A stretch of DNA of 48,610 nt from Desulfurellales bacterium (GTDB lineage: Bacteria; Campylobacterota_A; Desulfurellia; Desulfurellales; Hippeaceae). Shown one piece after another: positions 33,695 to 42,693 of the stretch. Positions within the stretch are counted from its first letter, which is position 1. Each line of letters starts with the position of its first letter. The notes under the pieces are model-generated. The model was given only the letters and a program-made list of their open reading frames with translations, was not told the DNA's origin and made no database searches. A program made the translations under genes and the position numbers. Where the stretch lies: NCBI GenBank assembly GCA_027035575.1, contig JALVUQ010000045.1:1-48610 (forward strand), given 5' to 3'.

Positions 33695-34944
33695 TTAAGG
33701 AGTATGTCGAGAGTATTTGCAAAAAAGCCAAAGAGGCGTTCTTCGAGCTTTCAAAGGCAGATGAAAAGCAAATAAACGGTGTTTTGCTTTTCCTTGTAGA
33801 GCTTATAGATAAAAAGAGAGAGGCTATAAAGCGGGAAAACTTAAAGGATATGGAAAACGGTGAGCAAAATAACTTGAGCAGTGCGCTGCTTGACAGATTG
33901 CTTTTAAACGACAAGAGAATTGACTCGATGATAGAGTCCTTGCAGACGCTTGTTTCTTTAAGAAGCCCCGTCGGAGAGGTTATCGACGGGTGGGTTTTGG
34001 AAAATGCACTGAAGATAGAAAAGGTAAGAGTACCAATAGGTGTTGTGGGGATTATATACGAATCAAGACCCAATGTTACGATAGATGCGGCGTCTTTATG
34101 TTTGAAATCGTCGAACTGCGCAGTGCTTAGGGGCGGAAAAGAGGCTGTAAACTCAAATAGAATTTTAAGCGAGCTAATAAAAGAGGCGCTAAGGTCAAAT
34201 GCACTTAGCGAAGATTGTGTCGGATTTATAGATAACACGGATAGAGAATGTGTTTTACACCTTGCAAAAGCAGATAAATATATAGATGTCATAGTCCCGA
34301 GAGGTGGTGAGGGATTAATTAAATTTGTATCTCAAAACGCAACGGTAAGTGTTATAAAACACGACAAAGGATTATGCCATACGTTCATAGATAAAGATGC
34401 GGATTTGGATAAGGCATTGAATATAGCCTACAATGCAAAGGTTCAAAGGCCGGGTGTTTGCAATGCTATGGAAACTTTGCTTGTGCATAAAGATATAGCC
34501 GGTAAATTTTTGCCCGAATTTTACCTGTTATCCAAACAGGCAAAAGTTGAACTTAGGGGCTGCAAACGTACGCTTGAAATATTGAAAGACATTAAGGAAG
34601 CCGCTGAGGACGATTGGAATAGGGAGTATCTGGATTTAATACTCTCGATTAAAATAGTTGATGATTTGGAGGAAGCCATAGGACATATTAACAAATACGG
34701 CTCTTCACACTCAGAAGCTATAGTGACGGAAAATTACTCCAATGCCGAAGATTTTCTAAACAGGGTGGATGCTTCCTGCGTTTATGTAAACGCATCCACC
34801 AGGTTTACCGACGGCGGAGTGTTCGGAATGGGGGCTGAAATAGGCATAAGTACAAACAAGCTCCACGCAAGAGGTCCTGTCGGATTGAAAGAACTTACAA
34901 CATACAAATATAAAATACGCGGCAGCGGGCAGATAAGAAAGTGA
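33691..34944 (+). CDS. proA: Glutamate-5-semialdehyde dehydrogenase
   Basis: The 417-residue NADPH-dependent reductase converts glutamyl phosphate to the semialdehyde that cyclises toward proline. The catalytic cysteine is in RPGVCNAMETLLVH. Other landmarks are VPIGVVGIIYESRPNVT and the C-terminal HARGPVGLKELTTYKYKIRG. Start and stop overlap proB and nadD by four bases, so the three are co-translated. No proC is present in the window. Confidence 0.97.
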
Positions 34945-35573
34945 GAGTCGGAGTCTTCGGAGGAACATTTAACCCTGTTCATATAGGACACATACGCGGT
35001 GCTATAAGTGTCTATGAAGCTTTTTCTTTGGATAGGGTTTTGTTTATGCCTACGGGTATTCCTCCTCACAAAAAGGACGATGTTGCCCCCGCCGAGTATA
35101 GGTATGAGATGCTTCTTTTGGCTACGGAAGGTCTTAAAAATTTCTACGTGTCCAAAATGGAGATAGACTCAAACAGAGTAAACTATACCATAGACACTAT
35201 AAAAGAGTTGAAAAAAGAGTATGGAGACGACGAGATGTTTTTTGTCGTCGGAACGGATGCCTTTTTTTATTTGGAACTGTGGAAGGAGTATGAAAAGCTT
35301 ATCGATATGGTGTCTTTTATTTTAATGCGCAGACCGGAGTATAACGTATCTCGGATAATTGCAAAGTATAAAAATACAATTGAATTTGTCAGTGTGGAGA
35401 ATAGATTTGAAGGTGCGGCTCAAAGAAGGCATACCTATATCTATACTCCGCCTGCATTTGACATATCATCAAGTATGGTGCGAAGCAAAATAAGAAACGG
35501 GGAAACTATCAGATACCTTGTACCGGAAAAGGTCGAGAATTTTATAAAAGAGAAGGGGTTGTATAAAATATGA
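34941..35573 (+). CDS. nadD: Nicotinate-nucleotide adenylyltransferase
   Basis: The 210-residue protein makes deamido-NAD from nicotinate mononucleotide and ATP. The nucleotidyltransferase motifs are GGTFNPVHIGHI at the N-terminus and DISSSMVRSKIRNGE near the C-terminus. Also visible are FMPTGIPPHKK and VGTDAFFYLELWKEYEKL. The start is GTG overlapping the proA stop (GTGA). It overlaps rsfS by four bases. Confidence 0.95.
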   Translation: MRVGVFGGTFNPVHIGHIRGAISVYEAFSLDRVLFMPTGIPPHKKDDVAPAEYRYEMLLLATEGLKNFYVSKMEIDSNRVNYTIDTIKELKKEYGDDEMFFVVGTDAFFYLELWKEYEKLIDMVSFILMRRPEYNVSRIIAKYKNTIEFVSVENRFEGAAQRRHTYIYTPPAFDISSSMVRSKIRNGETIRYLVPEKVENFIKEKGLYKI

Positions 35574-35893
35574 AAGAAGAAGTCGTAAGAGTTTTGGAGG
35601 AAAAAAAGGTAGAAGATATATCAATCATTGACGTAAGGACAAGGTTGGCTCTTTTTGACTATTTTGTTATAGGCACAATAGAGTCGGGAAGACAGGTTGA
35701 TGCCGTTATAGATGAGCTTAAAAAATCGTCTTTTGAAATACACCATATAGAACAGACCGACGATAATGAGTGGGTTTTGATAGATTTGTTCGATGTTGTG
35801 GTTCATCTTTTTTCTCCCGAAAAAAGGGCGGAGTACGATTTGGATTCTCTGTGGAAAAATACCGTCGAAACAATCAGCGAAAACGGAAGGTAG
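35570..35893 (+). CDS. rsfS: Ribosomal silencing factor RsfS
   Basis: The 107-residue RsfS/YbeB/Iojap protein binds L14 and blocks subunit joining in starved cells. Family motifs are YFVIGTIESGRQVDAV and WVLIDLFDVVVHLFSPEKRAEYDLDSLW. It is the last gene of the operon. The order nadD-rsfS is conserved in many bacteria. Confidence 0.95.
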   Translation: MKEEVVRVLEEKKVEDISIIDVRTRLALFDYFVIGTIESGRQVDAVIDELKKSSFEIHHIEQTDDNEWVLIDLFDVVVHLFSPEKRAEYDLDSLWKNTVETISENGR

Positions 35894-36067
35894 TGTTTTG
35901 GAATTTTTATGTCTTAAACGGGCTTGATTAAAAATTCTTTAAAGGCATATTTGACTTTTTTGACTTCAAAGATTTGCTGTACTAAATATTAATCTCAAAA
36001 CATCATAGAAACTTCTATATTTGCTCTTTACTCATTGTGTTTTTTATAGTAATCTTTAAAAGGAATC

Positions 36068-36093
36068 GTTTAAAAAGGGGGAGGTTTTTAAAC
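36068..36093 (+). promoter_or_regulatory. Hairpin with a GGGGGAGG loop in the leader of the HD-GYP-like gene
   Basis: A perfect nine-base-pair A+T stem (GTTTAAAAA 36068-36076 with TTTTTAAAC 36085-36093) displays an eight-base loop GGGGGAGG. It lies 43 bases before the next start codon. A loop GGA on a hairpin is the form bound by CsrA/RsmA, and the loop also resembles a Shine-Dalgarno sequence without a start codon nearby. Its function is unknown. Confidence 0.4.
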
Positions 36094-36136
36094 TATCCGA
36101 TTTTTAGAGAGATAATTCAATCAAAAGAGGTAAAAA

Positions 36137-37318
36137 ATGGATTTAAACAAAGCGCTCTATGTGTTGTCTGTTTTTTCAGACACCATTAACGGGAAAGATA
36201 CGTTTCATCAAAGAAGGGTTGCCTTTATTGCTTATAAGATAGCCGAAAATCTTGATTTTAAGAGATACGGTCTAAATCTTGTTTTGCAGTCCGGTTTAAT
36301 TCACGATATAGGATTGTTGTCTGAGGCATCCAAACTCGAGACCTACAGGCAGATAATAGAGGAAGATTTTAAGCAGTTAAATAAACACGCAGTTATAGGC
36401 TCGAAATTGGCACGTTTTTTTAACCTTCACCTCGATGTTTCAAATGCCGTAGGTTTGCACCATACACCTCAGGATAAAAACACCTCGGCACTCGGCAGCC
36501 TGCTTTTTCTTGCCGATAATATTGAAGCTGTGTACCGTAGCATTTCAAACCCATTTGCTTTTGATGAGATATACAATTTTATAGCCCAAAAAGAGCATCT
36601 GTTCAATAAAGAGATGTTTAAGGTGTTCAGGGAACTGGCTCAAACGGAGAGTTTTTGGTATGCTTTAAACAAGCAGAACATAGACAGAGAGCTTGTTAAA
36701 ATAATTGACGAACATAAAGCCGAAGCCGATGATGAGTTTTTAAAACGCCTGGCTTATTTTGTGGCGTATGTTTCAGACCATATAACCCCGTTTTTTGAAA
36801 ACTACTCAGTTTTTATTAAAAACATAGCCGTTGCCATAGGTTATAAAATGTCTTTAAACAGAGAGGATTTGGAGCTATCTGCTCTGTTTTCTCACAGCGG
36901 ATATATTTTTATTCCGACAAACCTTCTAAACTCCTCGGAAAAATTAAACGAAAGTGATTTTAATATAATAAAAGCCCATCCCTACTACACGAAACTTCTG
37001 CTTGACGCTTTGGAGATAAGCGATAATATAAAATATCCTGCCGTATATCACCACGAGAAAAAAAGTAAAGACGGATACCCTTTTAAGGTTACCGTTGTGG
37101 ATGAATATACGGAAGTATTAAGGATTTCCACATTTTTGGCTGCTTTGTTACAGGATAGACCATACAGGGTTTCCTACGAATATGAAGAGGCGAAAAACAT
37201 ACTCAACTCCGAGGAGTTTGATAAGAAAATATTGGATATTGCACTGGAGTTAGAGCTTGAAAACGTGGTTAAAACCCGGGACGAATACTATGATGGGATA
37301 GGGAGATTGTTCTTATGA
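36137..37318 (+). CDS. Tandem HD-GYP-like phosphohydrolase, second domain degenerate
   Basis: This is a 393-residue cytoplasmic protein. The first HD domain (about 15-150) is complete in metal ligands: H in FHQRRVAF, HD in LIHDIG, H in NKHAVIGSKLA, HH in GLHHTPQDK and D in LADNIEAV. The second (about 215-360) has HS for HD (FSHSGYIF), keeps IIKAHPYYTKLLLDAL and the GYP-type HHEKKSKDGYPF, and has no clear first histidine. Such proteins hydrolyse c-di-GMP or another phosphoester; the substrate is uncertain. The stop overlaps the ugd start (ATGA), which suggests a link to polysaccharide control. Clean RBS AAAGAGG before the ATG. Confidence 0.82.
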   Translation: MDLNKALYVLSVFSDTINGKDTFHQRRVAFIAYKIAENLDFKRYGLNLVLQSGLIHDIGLLSEASKLETYRQIIEEDFKQLNKHAVIGSKLARFFNLHLDVSNAVGLHHTPQDKNTSALGSLLFLADNIEAVYRSISNPFAFDEIYNFIAQKEHLFNKEMFKVFRELAQTESFWYALNKQNIDRELVKIIDEHKAEADDEFLKRLAYFVAYVSDHITPFFENYSVFIKNIAVAIGYKMSLNREDLELSALFSHSGYIFIPTNLLNSSEKLNESDFNIIKAHPYYTKLLLDALEISDNIKYPAVYHHEKKSKDGYPFKVTVVDEYTEVLRISTFLAALLQDRPYRVSYEYEEAKNILNSEEFDKKILDIALELELENVVKTRDEYYDGIGRLFL

Positions 37319-38649
37319 AGTTAGGTATGGTAGGAACGGGATATGTGGGTTTGGTTACAGGAACCTGCTTTGCCGAGATGGGTAACGATGTTATATGCGT
37401 GGATATAGATAAGAATAAGATTGAAAATCTTAAAAAAGGTATAATTCCTATTTATGAGCCGGGGCTTGAAAAACTCGTTAGAAAAAATTACGAAAAGGGC
37501 AGTCTGAGTTTTACAACGGAAATAAAAGAGGCTGTTTCAAAAAGCGATATAATTTTCATTGCCGTGGGCACGCCGCAGTCCGAAGACGGAAGTGCCGATT
37601 TAGGTTATGTTTTGGAGGTTGCCAAAAGTATAGGACGCTATATCGACCACAATCTGATAGTCGTTGACAAATCCACCGTGCCTGTCGGAACCGCCCAAAA
37701 GGTGAAAGATACAATACAAAAAGAGTTGGATAAAAGATTTAAAGGAAAAGCCCCTTTTGATTTTGATGTTGTGAGCAACCCTGAGTTTTTAAAAGAGGGG
37801 GATGCGGTCAGTGATTTTATGAAGCCGGACAGGGTTGTTGTTGGAGCTGACAGCAGGGAATCTCTGGAAATTATGAAAGAGCTCTACAGACCTTTTACGC
37901 TAAACCACGAGCGTTTTATATCGATGGATGTAAAAAGCGCGGAGATGACCAAATATACGGCAAATGCTATGCTTGCCACCAAAATTTCTTTTATGAATGA
38001 GATAGCCAATATATGCGAACTTGTCGGGGCTGATGTAAATATGGTCAGGATAGGCATAGGCAGCGACAGAAGAATAGGTTACTATTTTATATATCCCGGA
38101 ATAGGTTGGGGCGGCAGTTGTTTCCCGAAAGATGTCAGGGCTTTGGAAAAAACCGCTCTTGATTACGGATACGAGCCAAAAATTATAAAAGCCGTAAGCG
38201 AGGTTAACGAGAGGCAGAAACATAAACTTGTTGAAAAAATTGTGGATAGATTCGGCAAGCCCTTGGAAGGAAAGTGCTTTGCTGTGTGGGGTTTGGCTTT
38301 TAAGCCCCAGACGGACGATATGAGAGAAGCACCGTCTATCGTTACAGCAAAAGAGCTGATAAAATTAGGAGCAAAAATAAAAGCCTACGACCCCGAAGCT
38401 ATGGAAAATGCAAAAAATTTCTGGCTGAAGGATTTAAAAAACATTGAGTATTGCGACAATAAATACGATACGTTAAACGACTCGGATGCTATGCTGCTTA
38501 TTACCGAATGGAAAGAGTTCAGAAGCCCGGATTTTTATGAAATCAAAAAAAGGCTTAAACAGCCGGTTATTTTTGACGGCAGAAATCAATACAACAGGGA
38601 GGTTCTGTCTCAACTTGAATTTGAGTATTACCAAATAGGCGTGAGATAG
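37315..38649 (+). CDS. ugd: UDP-glucose 6-dehydrogenase
   Basis: The 444-residue enzyme oxidises UDP-glucose to UDP-glucuronate. The Rossmann motif GMVGTGYVGLVTGTCFAEMG opens the protein. The catalytic cysteine is in GWGGSCFPKDVRAL. FKPQTDDMREAPSI marks the C-terminal UDP-binding domain. Its ATG overlaps the stop of the HD-GYP-like gene. No glycosyltransferase genes are beside it, so the destination of the sugar (capsule, LPS or other) is not shown. Confidence 0.96.
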   Translation: MKLGMVGTGYVGLVTGTCFAEMGNDVICVDIDKNKIENLKKGIIPIYEPGLEKLVRKNYEKGSLSFTTEIKEAVSKSDIIFIAVGTPQSEDGSADLGYVLEVAKSIGRYIDHNLIVVDKSTVPVGTAQKVKDTIQKELDKRFKGKAPFDFDVVSNPEFLKEGDAVSDFMKPDRVVVGADSRESLEIMKELYRPFTLNHERFISMDVKSAEMTKYTANAMLATKISFMNEIANICELVGADVNMVRIGIGSDRRIGYYFIYPGIGWGGSCFPKDVRALEKTALDYGYEPKIIKAVSEVNERQKHKLVEKIVDRFGKPLEGKCFAVWGLAFKPQTDDMREAPSIVTAKELIKLGAKIKAYDPEAMENAKNFWLKDLKNIEYCDNKYDTLNDSDAMLLITEWKEFRSPDFYEIKKRLKQPVIFDGRNQYNREVLSQLEFEYYQIGVR

Positions 38650-38660
38650 GCTCAAAAAAG

Positions 38661-38688
38661 TTGACTTTTATATTTTGTCATCTAATAT
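38661..38688 (+). promoter_or_regulatory. Promoter for the sensor-like gene
   Basis: TTGACT (38661-38666), 16 bases, TAATAT (38683-38688). The start codon at 38726 follows AGGAGGAG. Confidence 0.45.
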
Positions 38689-38725
38689 TAATTATGTAAT
38701 GAAATTTTAAAAGAAGGAGGAGAAA

Positions 38726-39751
38726 ATGGGTAGCTTGGAAAAGAAAGAGAGGTTTGATAAGTTAAGCGGAGCTCAACTGCTGTGGGCAAGTACGATGGGT
38801 GCAACGTTTGACCTTGGAGTTATGAGCAGAGGGATGTTGATTCCGTCAATGAGAACGGCGGCTCAAAGGCTTATTCTCCATCAAATGCAAAAGGGCACCT
38901 TTCCTTTTTTTGAATCAGACGAGTTAAGCTTAAAAATTTTTGAATCAATCTTCAAAAGCCTCAATGATTTTATATTTTTTGCAAACAGATACGAAGTTTC
39001 AACAGATGGAGATGTTGTAACCCTGAAGATAAACAGGGATTCTTGTATGTACTGCCCTACGGGTGTCGGTGGTTCTCAGCTTGGTTTCGCCGTATGTCCA
39101 TATCCTGAGATTTTCAGTGTTTATCTCGATGTGGCTTTAAAAAACAGCCTGTTTGACAAATCCGTCTCTATGGTAAAAGAGCAAGACGGCTCGTATATGA
39201 CAAAAGAGGGAGATTGGGACATTATTAATTTCAAGATAGCCGACGATGAAGGGTTTAAACAGATAAAAGAGGCTTTGGCTAACGGTGTTAAAGAGATAGA
39301 AAACGTTTTGACAACATCGGTAGAAAACGGTGTAATAAGCGAAGAAGATTTATGGGATAGAAATTATGTAGAAGTTCCGAATACAGACCCTCAAAAATAC
39401 AAAACGAAATTTACCGATTTTGCAAAAGAGTATATACAGCCGATTGAGGATAGAGTACTTGATTTAAACAAAAGATTTATATTTGTGGTTTTGGTTGATG
39501 AGAACGGGTATCTGCCGTCTCACAACACAAAATACGATAAACCTTTAACGGGTGATTATAAGAAAGACCTTGTAGGTAACCGTTCTATGAGAATCTTTAA
39601 CGACCCGACGGGATTGGCGGCAGCAAGAAACGAAAGAAAGATACTGTTGCAGCCCTATCCGAGAGATGTAGGCGTCCTGATGTACGATATATCCGCTCCT
39701 GTTTACCTAAACGGTAAGCACTGGGGAGGTTTGAGAATAGGATTCAAATAG
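38726..39751 (+). CDS. Soluble two-part sensor-like protein of unknown function
   Basis: This is a 341-residue protein with no signal peptide or membrane helix. The N-terminal 150 residues are helical and contain C107-x2-C110 and C124, each of the last two followed by Pro (SCMYCPTG and VCPYP), a possible metal or redox site. Residues about 205-341 closely resemble the domain found in methyl-accepting chemotaxis proteins, with DENGYLPSHNTKYDKPLTGD, then NRSMRIFNDPTGLAAARN, LLQPYPRDVGV and HWGGLRIGF. No HAMP, kinase, signalling or DNA-binding domain follows. The gene lies 137 bases before the PsrA-like gene on the same strand and has its own promoter. It may sense a ligand or redox state for that operon, but this is inference. 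Confidence 0.7.
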   Translation: MGSLEKKERFDKLSGAQLLWASTMGATFDLGVMSRGMLIPSMRTAAQRLILHQMQKGTFPFFESDELSLKIFESIFKSLNDFIFFANRYEVSTDGDVVTLKINRDSCMYCPTGVGGSQLGFAVCPYPEIFSVYLDVALKNSLFDKSVSMVKEQDGSYMTKEGDWDIINFKIADDEGFKQIKEALANGVKEIENVLTTSVENGVISEEDLWDRNYVEVPNTDPQKYKTKFTDFAKEYIQPIEDRVLDLNKRFIFVVLVDENGYLPSHNTKYDKPLTGDYKKDLVGNRSMRIFNDPTGLAAARNERKILLQPYPRDVGVLMYDISAPVYLNGKHWGGLRIGFK

Positions 39752-39812
39752 AGTGTCAAATCTTTTTATGAGCCGACCATAGTTTAAAAAGTTAGAAATA
39801 TTGAATATTTAC

Positions 39813-39857
39813 TTGCTCATCAATTTTTTTTATATATAATTGTCACTTAGAAGTGAC
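39813..39857 (+). promoter_or_regulatory. Promoter with downstream dyad before psrA
   Basis: TATAAT at 39835-39840 with a weak -35 (TTGCTC, 39813-39818; 16-base spacing). Immediately downstream is a perfect 16-base palindrome, GTCACTTAGAAGTGAC-type (39842-39857, arms of seven bases around AG), covering the expected transcription start. It could be an operator, or a short hairpin at the 5' end of the mRNA. Confidence 0.5.
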
Positions 39858-39888
39858 TGAGTAATGAATAATGGTATGGAGGTTGCCT

Positions 39889-42681
39889 ATGATTTCTCTA
39901 AATAGAAGGTCCTTCCTGAAGATTTCTTCGCTTGTAGGCGGCGGTTTGATGTTCTTTAAACCGACGGCAAAGGCGGGGCTCTATACGCCCAATGTGAAGA
40001 AACCCAAAGGAAGTATCAAGTATTACCCGAATATCTGTAGCTTTTGTTCGACAGCGTGCGATATCGTTGTTAGAACAAGAGTGAACGGAGATTTTAAGAA
40101 ACCCCAAAAGATTGACGGCAACGAGAAATCCACTCTTAATAGAGGAAAGATTTGCGCGAGGGGACAATCCGGTATAAGAACGGTTTACAACCCCGACAGA
40201 ATTACACATCCTTTAATAAGGGTAGAGGGCTCAAAAAGAGGCGAATGGAAGTTTAAAAAAGCAACCTGGCAGGAGGCTTACGAATACATAGCAAAAAAAG
40301 TTAAAGAGCATAATATTAAGCCTCACGAATTTTCTATTTTTGCAGGACAAAGAGCTTGCGCCTATGAAAGGTTGGGAGCGTTTGCATTTTTGGCATCCAT
40401 AGGTTCTCCCAATATGATTGGTTCTCCGATGCAGCAGTGTGTTATGGCTGAGCATGCCGGAACGGATGTTACGGTTGGAACAATGACAACACACGACGAG
40501 TTCCTGGTTGATATGGATAATGCAAAACTGTTGATGACCATAGGTTCAAATGCTGCAATTGCAGGTATATCCGTATCCAGAGGAGTTAGGTTTGCTCACG
40601 GTAAAGAGTATAACAAAATGGAGATTATTGCCGTTGACCCGAGGCAGGGAGAGGTTGCTGCAAAAGCCGATATGTGGGTTCCGATTAAGCCCGGAACAGA
40701 CTTACCTTTCCTTATGGGTATAATCAGAGGTGTAATAGCAAAAAAAGGCTATGAGGATGAATTTTTAAGAAGATATACAACAGCACCGTTTCTTTTGACT
40801 GAAAATGAAGACGGATTCCCGGAGGCTTTGGGGCAGAATACAAATCCGCAGGAACTTCCTTTCTCGCAAGGGTACTATGTTTACGACGAAATGACCCAAA
40901 CAATTGTTCAAGTTCCGGGATTTACAAACGACAATCTTAAAGAGAACAAAAACTTAAAACCCGCTCTGTTTGCACCCAAGGGGCTTACCTATCAGGGTAA
41001 AGCCGTGAAGACGGCATTCGATTATCTTTGGGATGCGGTACAAAAAGCTACGCCTGAATGGACGGCAAAGATTTGCGATATCCCGAAAAAGACCGTAGAA
41101 GAGATAATCTACAAATTTTCAACAATAAGACCTGCAACCGTATATCCCGGATGGATGGATGCAAGGTATGAAACAACCGTACCGGCAAGGAAAGCAGCAG
41201 CAATACTGAATGTTATGCTGGGTGCAATGGACAAATCCGGCGGATGGATTTTTAACCCCGAAATGAGAGAGGGTATAGAAAAGTTTACCGAGGCTTATGA
41301 GTCCGGCAAACTAAACAACCCTATGGCTTTGATGATGGCAGTAGCCAACGGTCCCGGACTGCTTGGAATGATGGGAAAACTCGAAGGTATGATGTATTCG
41401 GGTAAATTCCCGTTGTTTAGAGGTTGGCCGCACTTTTCAAGGGCATATTTTGACTACAGAAAGCAAAAAGGTGAAAAGGGAATTCCTTTTTCTCTATTTA
41501 CAAATGCCGGCTTCCAGGAAGCGGTCGAAGGAAAATTATCCTGGAACGGAAAACCCTATCAGATAAAGATGGCATATATATACTCCACAAATCCTCTGAA
41601 AGATTATTACGGGTATAAGACGTGGGTTGATGCCTTTACGAATCCGAATTTAAAACTTATTGTTGTAACGGATATTTTACCTTCGGATATGACAAAATTT
41701 GCCGATGTTATCTTGCCGGACAAGACCTATCTTGAAAAAGAGAGCGAGATAATGCCCGACGGACCGAACCCCGATATGATAATCAGAAAGAGATTTCCTT
41801 CTGTAAGCCAAATCGGTGAAGCGAAGGGCGGCGGCGAAATATTTACCATAATCTCAAAAGCCCTCAACGGTTCGTATCAAACGGCTGCCGGTATAGTCAG
41901 CACATTTACGGGATGGAATTTTAAAACGGTGGCTCAGCAGTTGAGACTTGCCTGGGAAGGCAAAAAGGAGTTGTATAAGGCATTTGGAGATATTGCGCTT
42001 GAAGAGGTAGGTAAAAAACTCGGAATGAGCGCTGAGCAACTTGAGAAGGTGCTTGAAAAGAAAGGTGTTTTGAAATTAAAAGACCATAAAGAATTGATGG
42101 AAGAAGCCGGAATGCCGTATAAATTGCCTGTTCCGACATTTTCAGGAAGAATTGAAATTTATTCAACTTTATTTGCCCATTTTAATTATGCGTACGGTTA
42201 TGACGAACACTGGAATCCGGTTTTGGCATATATACCTATAGAATACAGAAAAGGGGCAAACGAAGACTTTATGCCTAAGGATAACGAGTTTTTCTTTGCG
42301 TTTGGTAAAACACCACAACAGACATATTTAACAACGGCGGACAATCCTTTATTGATGTCTATAACAGAGAGATATCCAAACGAGAACTTCGGTTTCTGGA
42401 TAAATCCGTCAAGGGCAAAGAAGCTTGGATTGAAAGAAGGCGATAAGGTAGAGGTTGAAAACACCGTATCAGGACAGAAAGTAAAGTCGTTTGTACACCT
42501 CACCGAGTTGGTCAGACCGGATACGCTCTATGTTATGAGTGACTTCGGTATAGACAATAAGATGCTAACATATGCAGCCGGAAAAGGTGTTGATTTGGGA
42601 AGACTTATACCAAACAGACTCGGCCCTGTAACGGCGGGTGCAATGAGTTGCCAATTTACAGTCAAGTTAAGAAAAATATAG
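39889..42681 (+). CDS. Molybdopterin oxidoreductase catalytic subunit (PsrA/PhsA/SreA-like)
   Basis: This 930-residue member of the Mo/W-bisPGD family starts with a twin-arginine signal (NRRSFLKISSLVGGG), so it is exported folded. The [4Fe-4S] motif is CSFCSTACD with the fourth Cys in GKICARGQ. The probable Mo/W ligand is the cysteine in SPMQQCVMAEHAG, after IGSPN. Molybdopterin-binding segments follow to the C-terminal NRLGPVTAGAMSCQF. The best functional guess is reduction of polysulfide, sulfur or thiosulfate, because it is followed by PsrB- and PsrC-like genes. It is about 170 residues longer than classical PsrA/PhsA, nearer the larger sulfur-reductase types. The ATG at 39889 lies six bases after GGAGG; ATG 39871 precedes that site. 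Confidence 0.88.
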   Translation: MISLNRRSFLKISSLVGGGLMFFKPTAKAGLYTPNVKKPKGSIKYYPNICSFCSTACDIVVRTRVNGDFKKPQKIDGNEKSTLNRGKICARGQSGIRTVYNPDRITHPLIRVEGSKRGEWKFKKATWQEAYEYIAKKVKEHNIKPHEFSIFAGQRACAYERLGAFAFLASIGSPNMIGSPMQQCVMAEHAGTDVTVGTMTTHDEFLVDMDNAKLLMTIGSNAAIAGISVSRGVRFAHGKEYNKMEIIAVDPRQGEVAAKADMWVPIKPGTDLPFLMGIIRGVIAKKGYEDEFLRRYTTAPFLLTENEDGFPEALGQNTNPQELPFSQGYYVYDEMTQTIVQVPGFTNDNLKENKNLKPALFAPKGLTYQGKAVKTAFDYLWDAVQKATPEWTAKICDIPKKTVEEIIYKFSTIRPATVYPGWMDARYETTVPARKAAAILNVMLGAMDKSGGWIFNPEMREGIEKFTEAYESGKLNNPMALMMAVANGPGLLGMMGKLEGMMYSGKFPLFRGWPHFSRAYFDYRKQKGEKGIPFSLFTNAGFQEAVEGKLSWNGKPYQIKMAYIYSTNPLKDYYGYKTWVDAFTNPNLKLIVVTDILPSDMTKFADVILPDKTYLEKESEIMPDGPNPDMIIRKRFPSVSQIGEAKGGGEIFTIISKALNGSYQTAAGIVSTFTGWNFKTVAQQLRLAWEGKKELYKAFGDIALEEVGKKLGMSAEQLEKVLEKKGVLKLKDHKELMEEAGMPYKLPVPTFSGRIEIYSTLFAHFNYAYGYDEHWNPVLAYIPIEYRKGANEDFMPKDNEFFFAFGKTPQQTYLTTADNPLLMSITERYPNENFGFWINPSRAKKLGLKEGDKVEVENTVSGQKVKSFVHLTELVRPDTLYVMSDFGIDNKMLTYAAGKGVDLGRLIPNRLGPVTAGAMSCQFTVKLRKI

Positions 42682-42693
42682 TTGGAGGATAAG

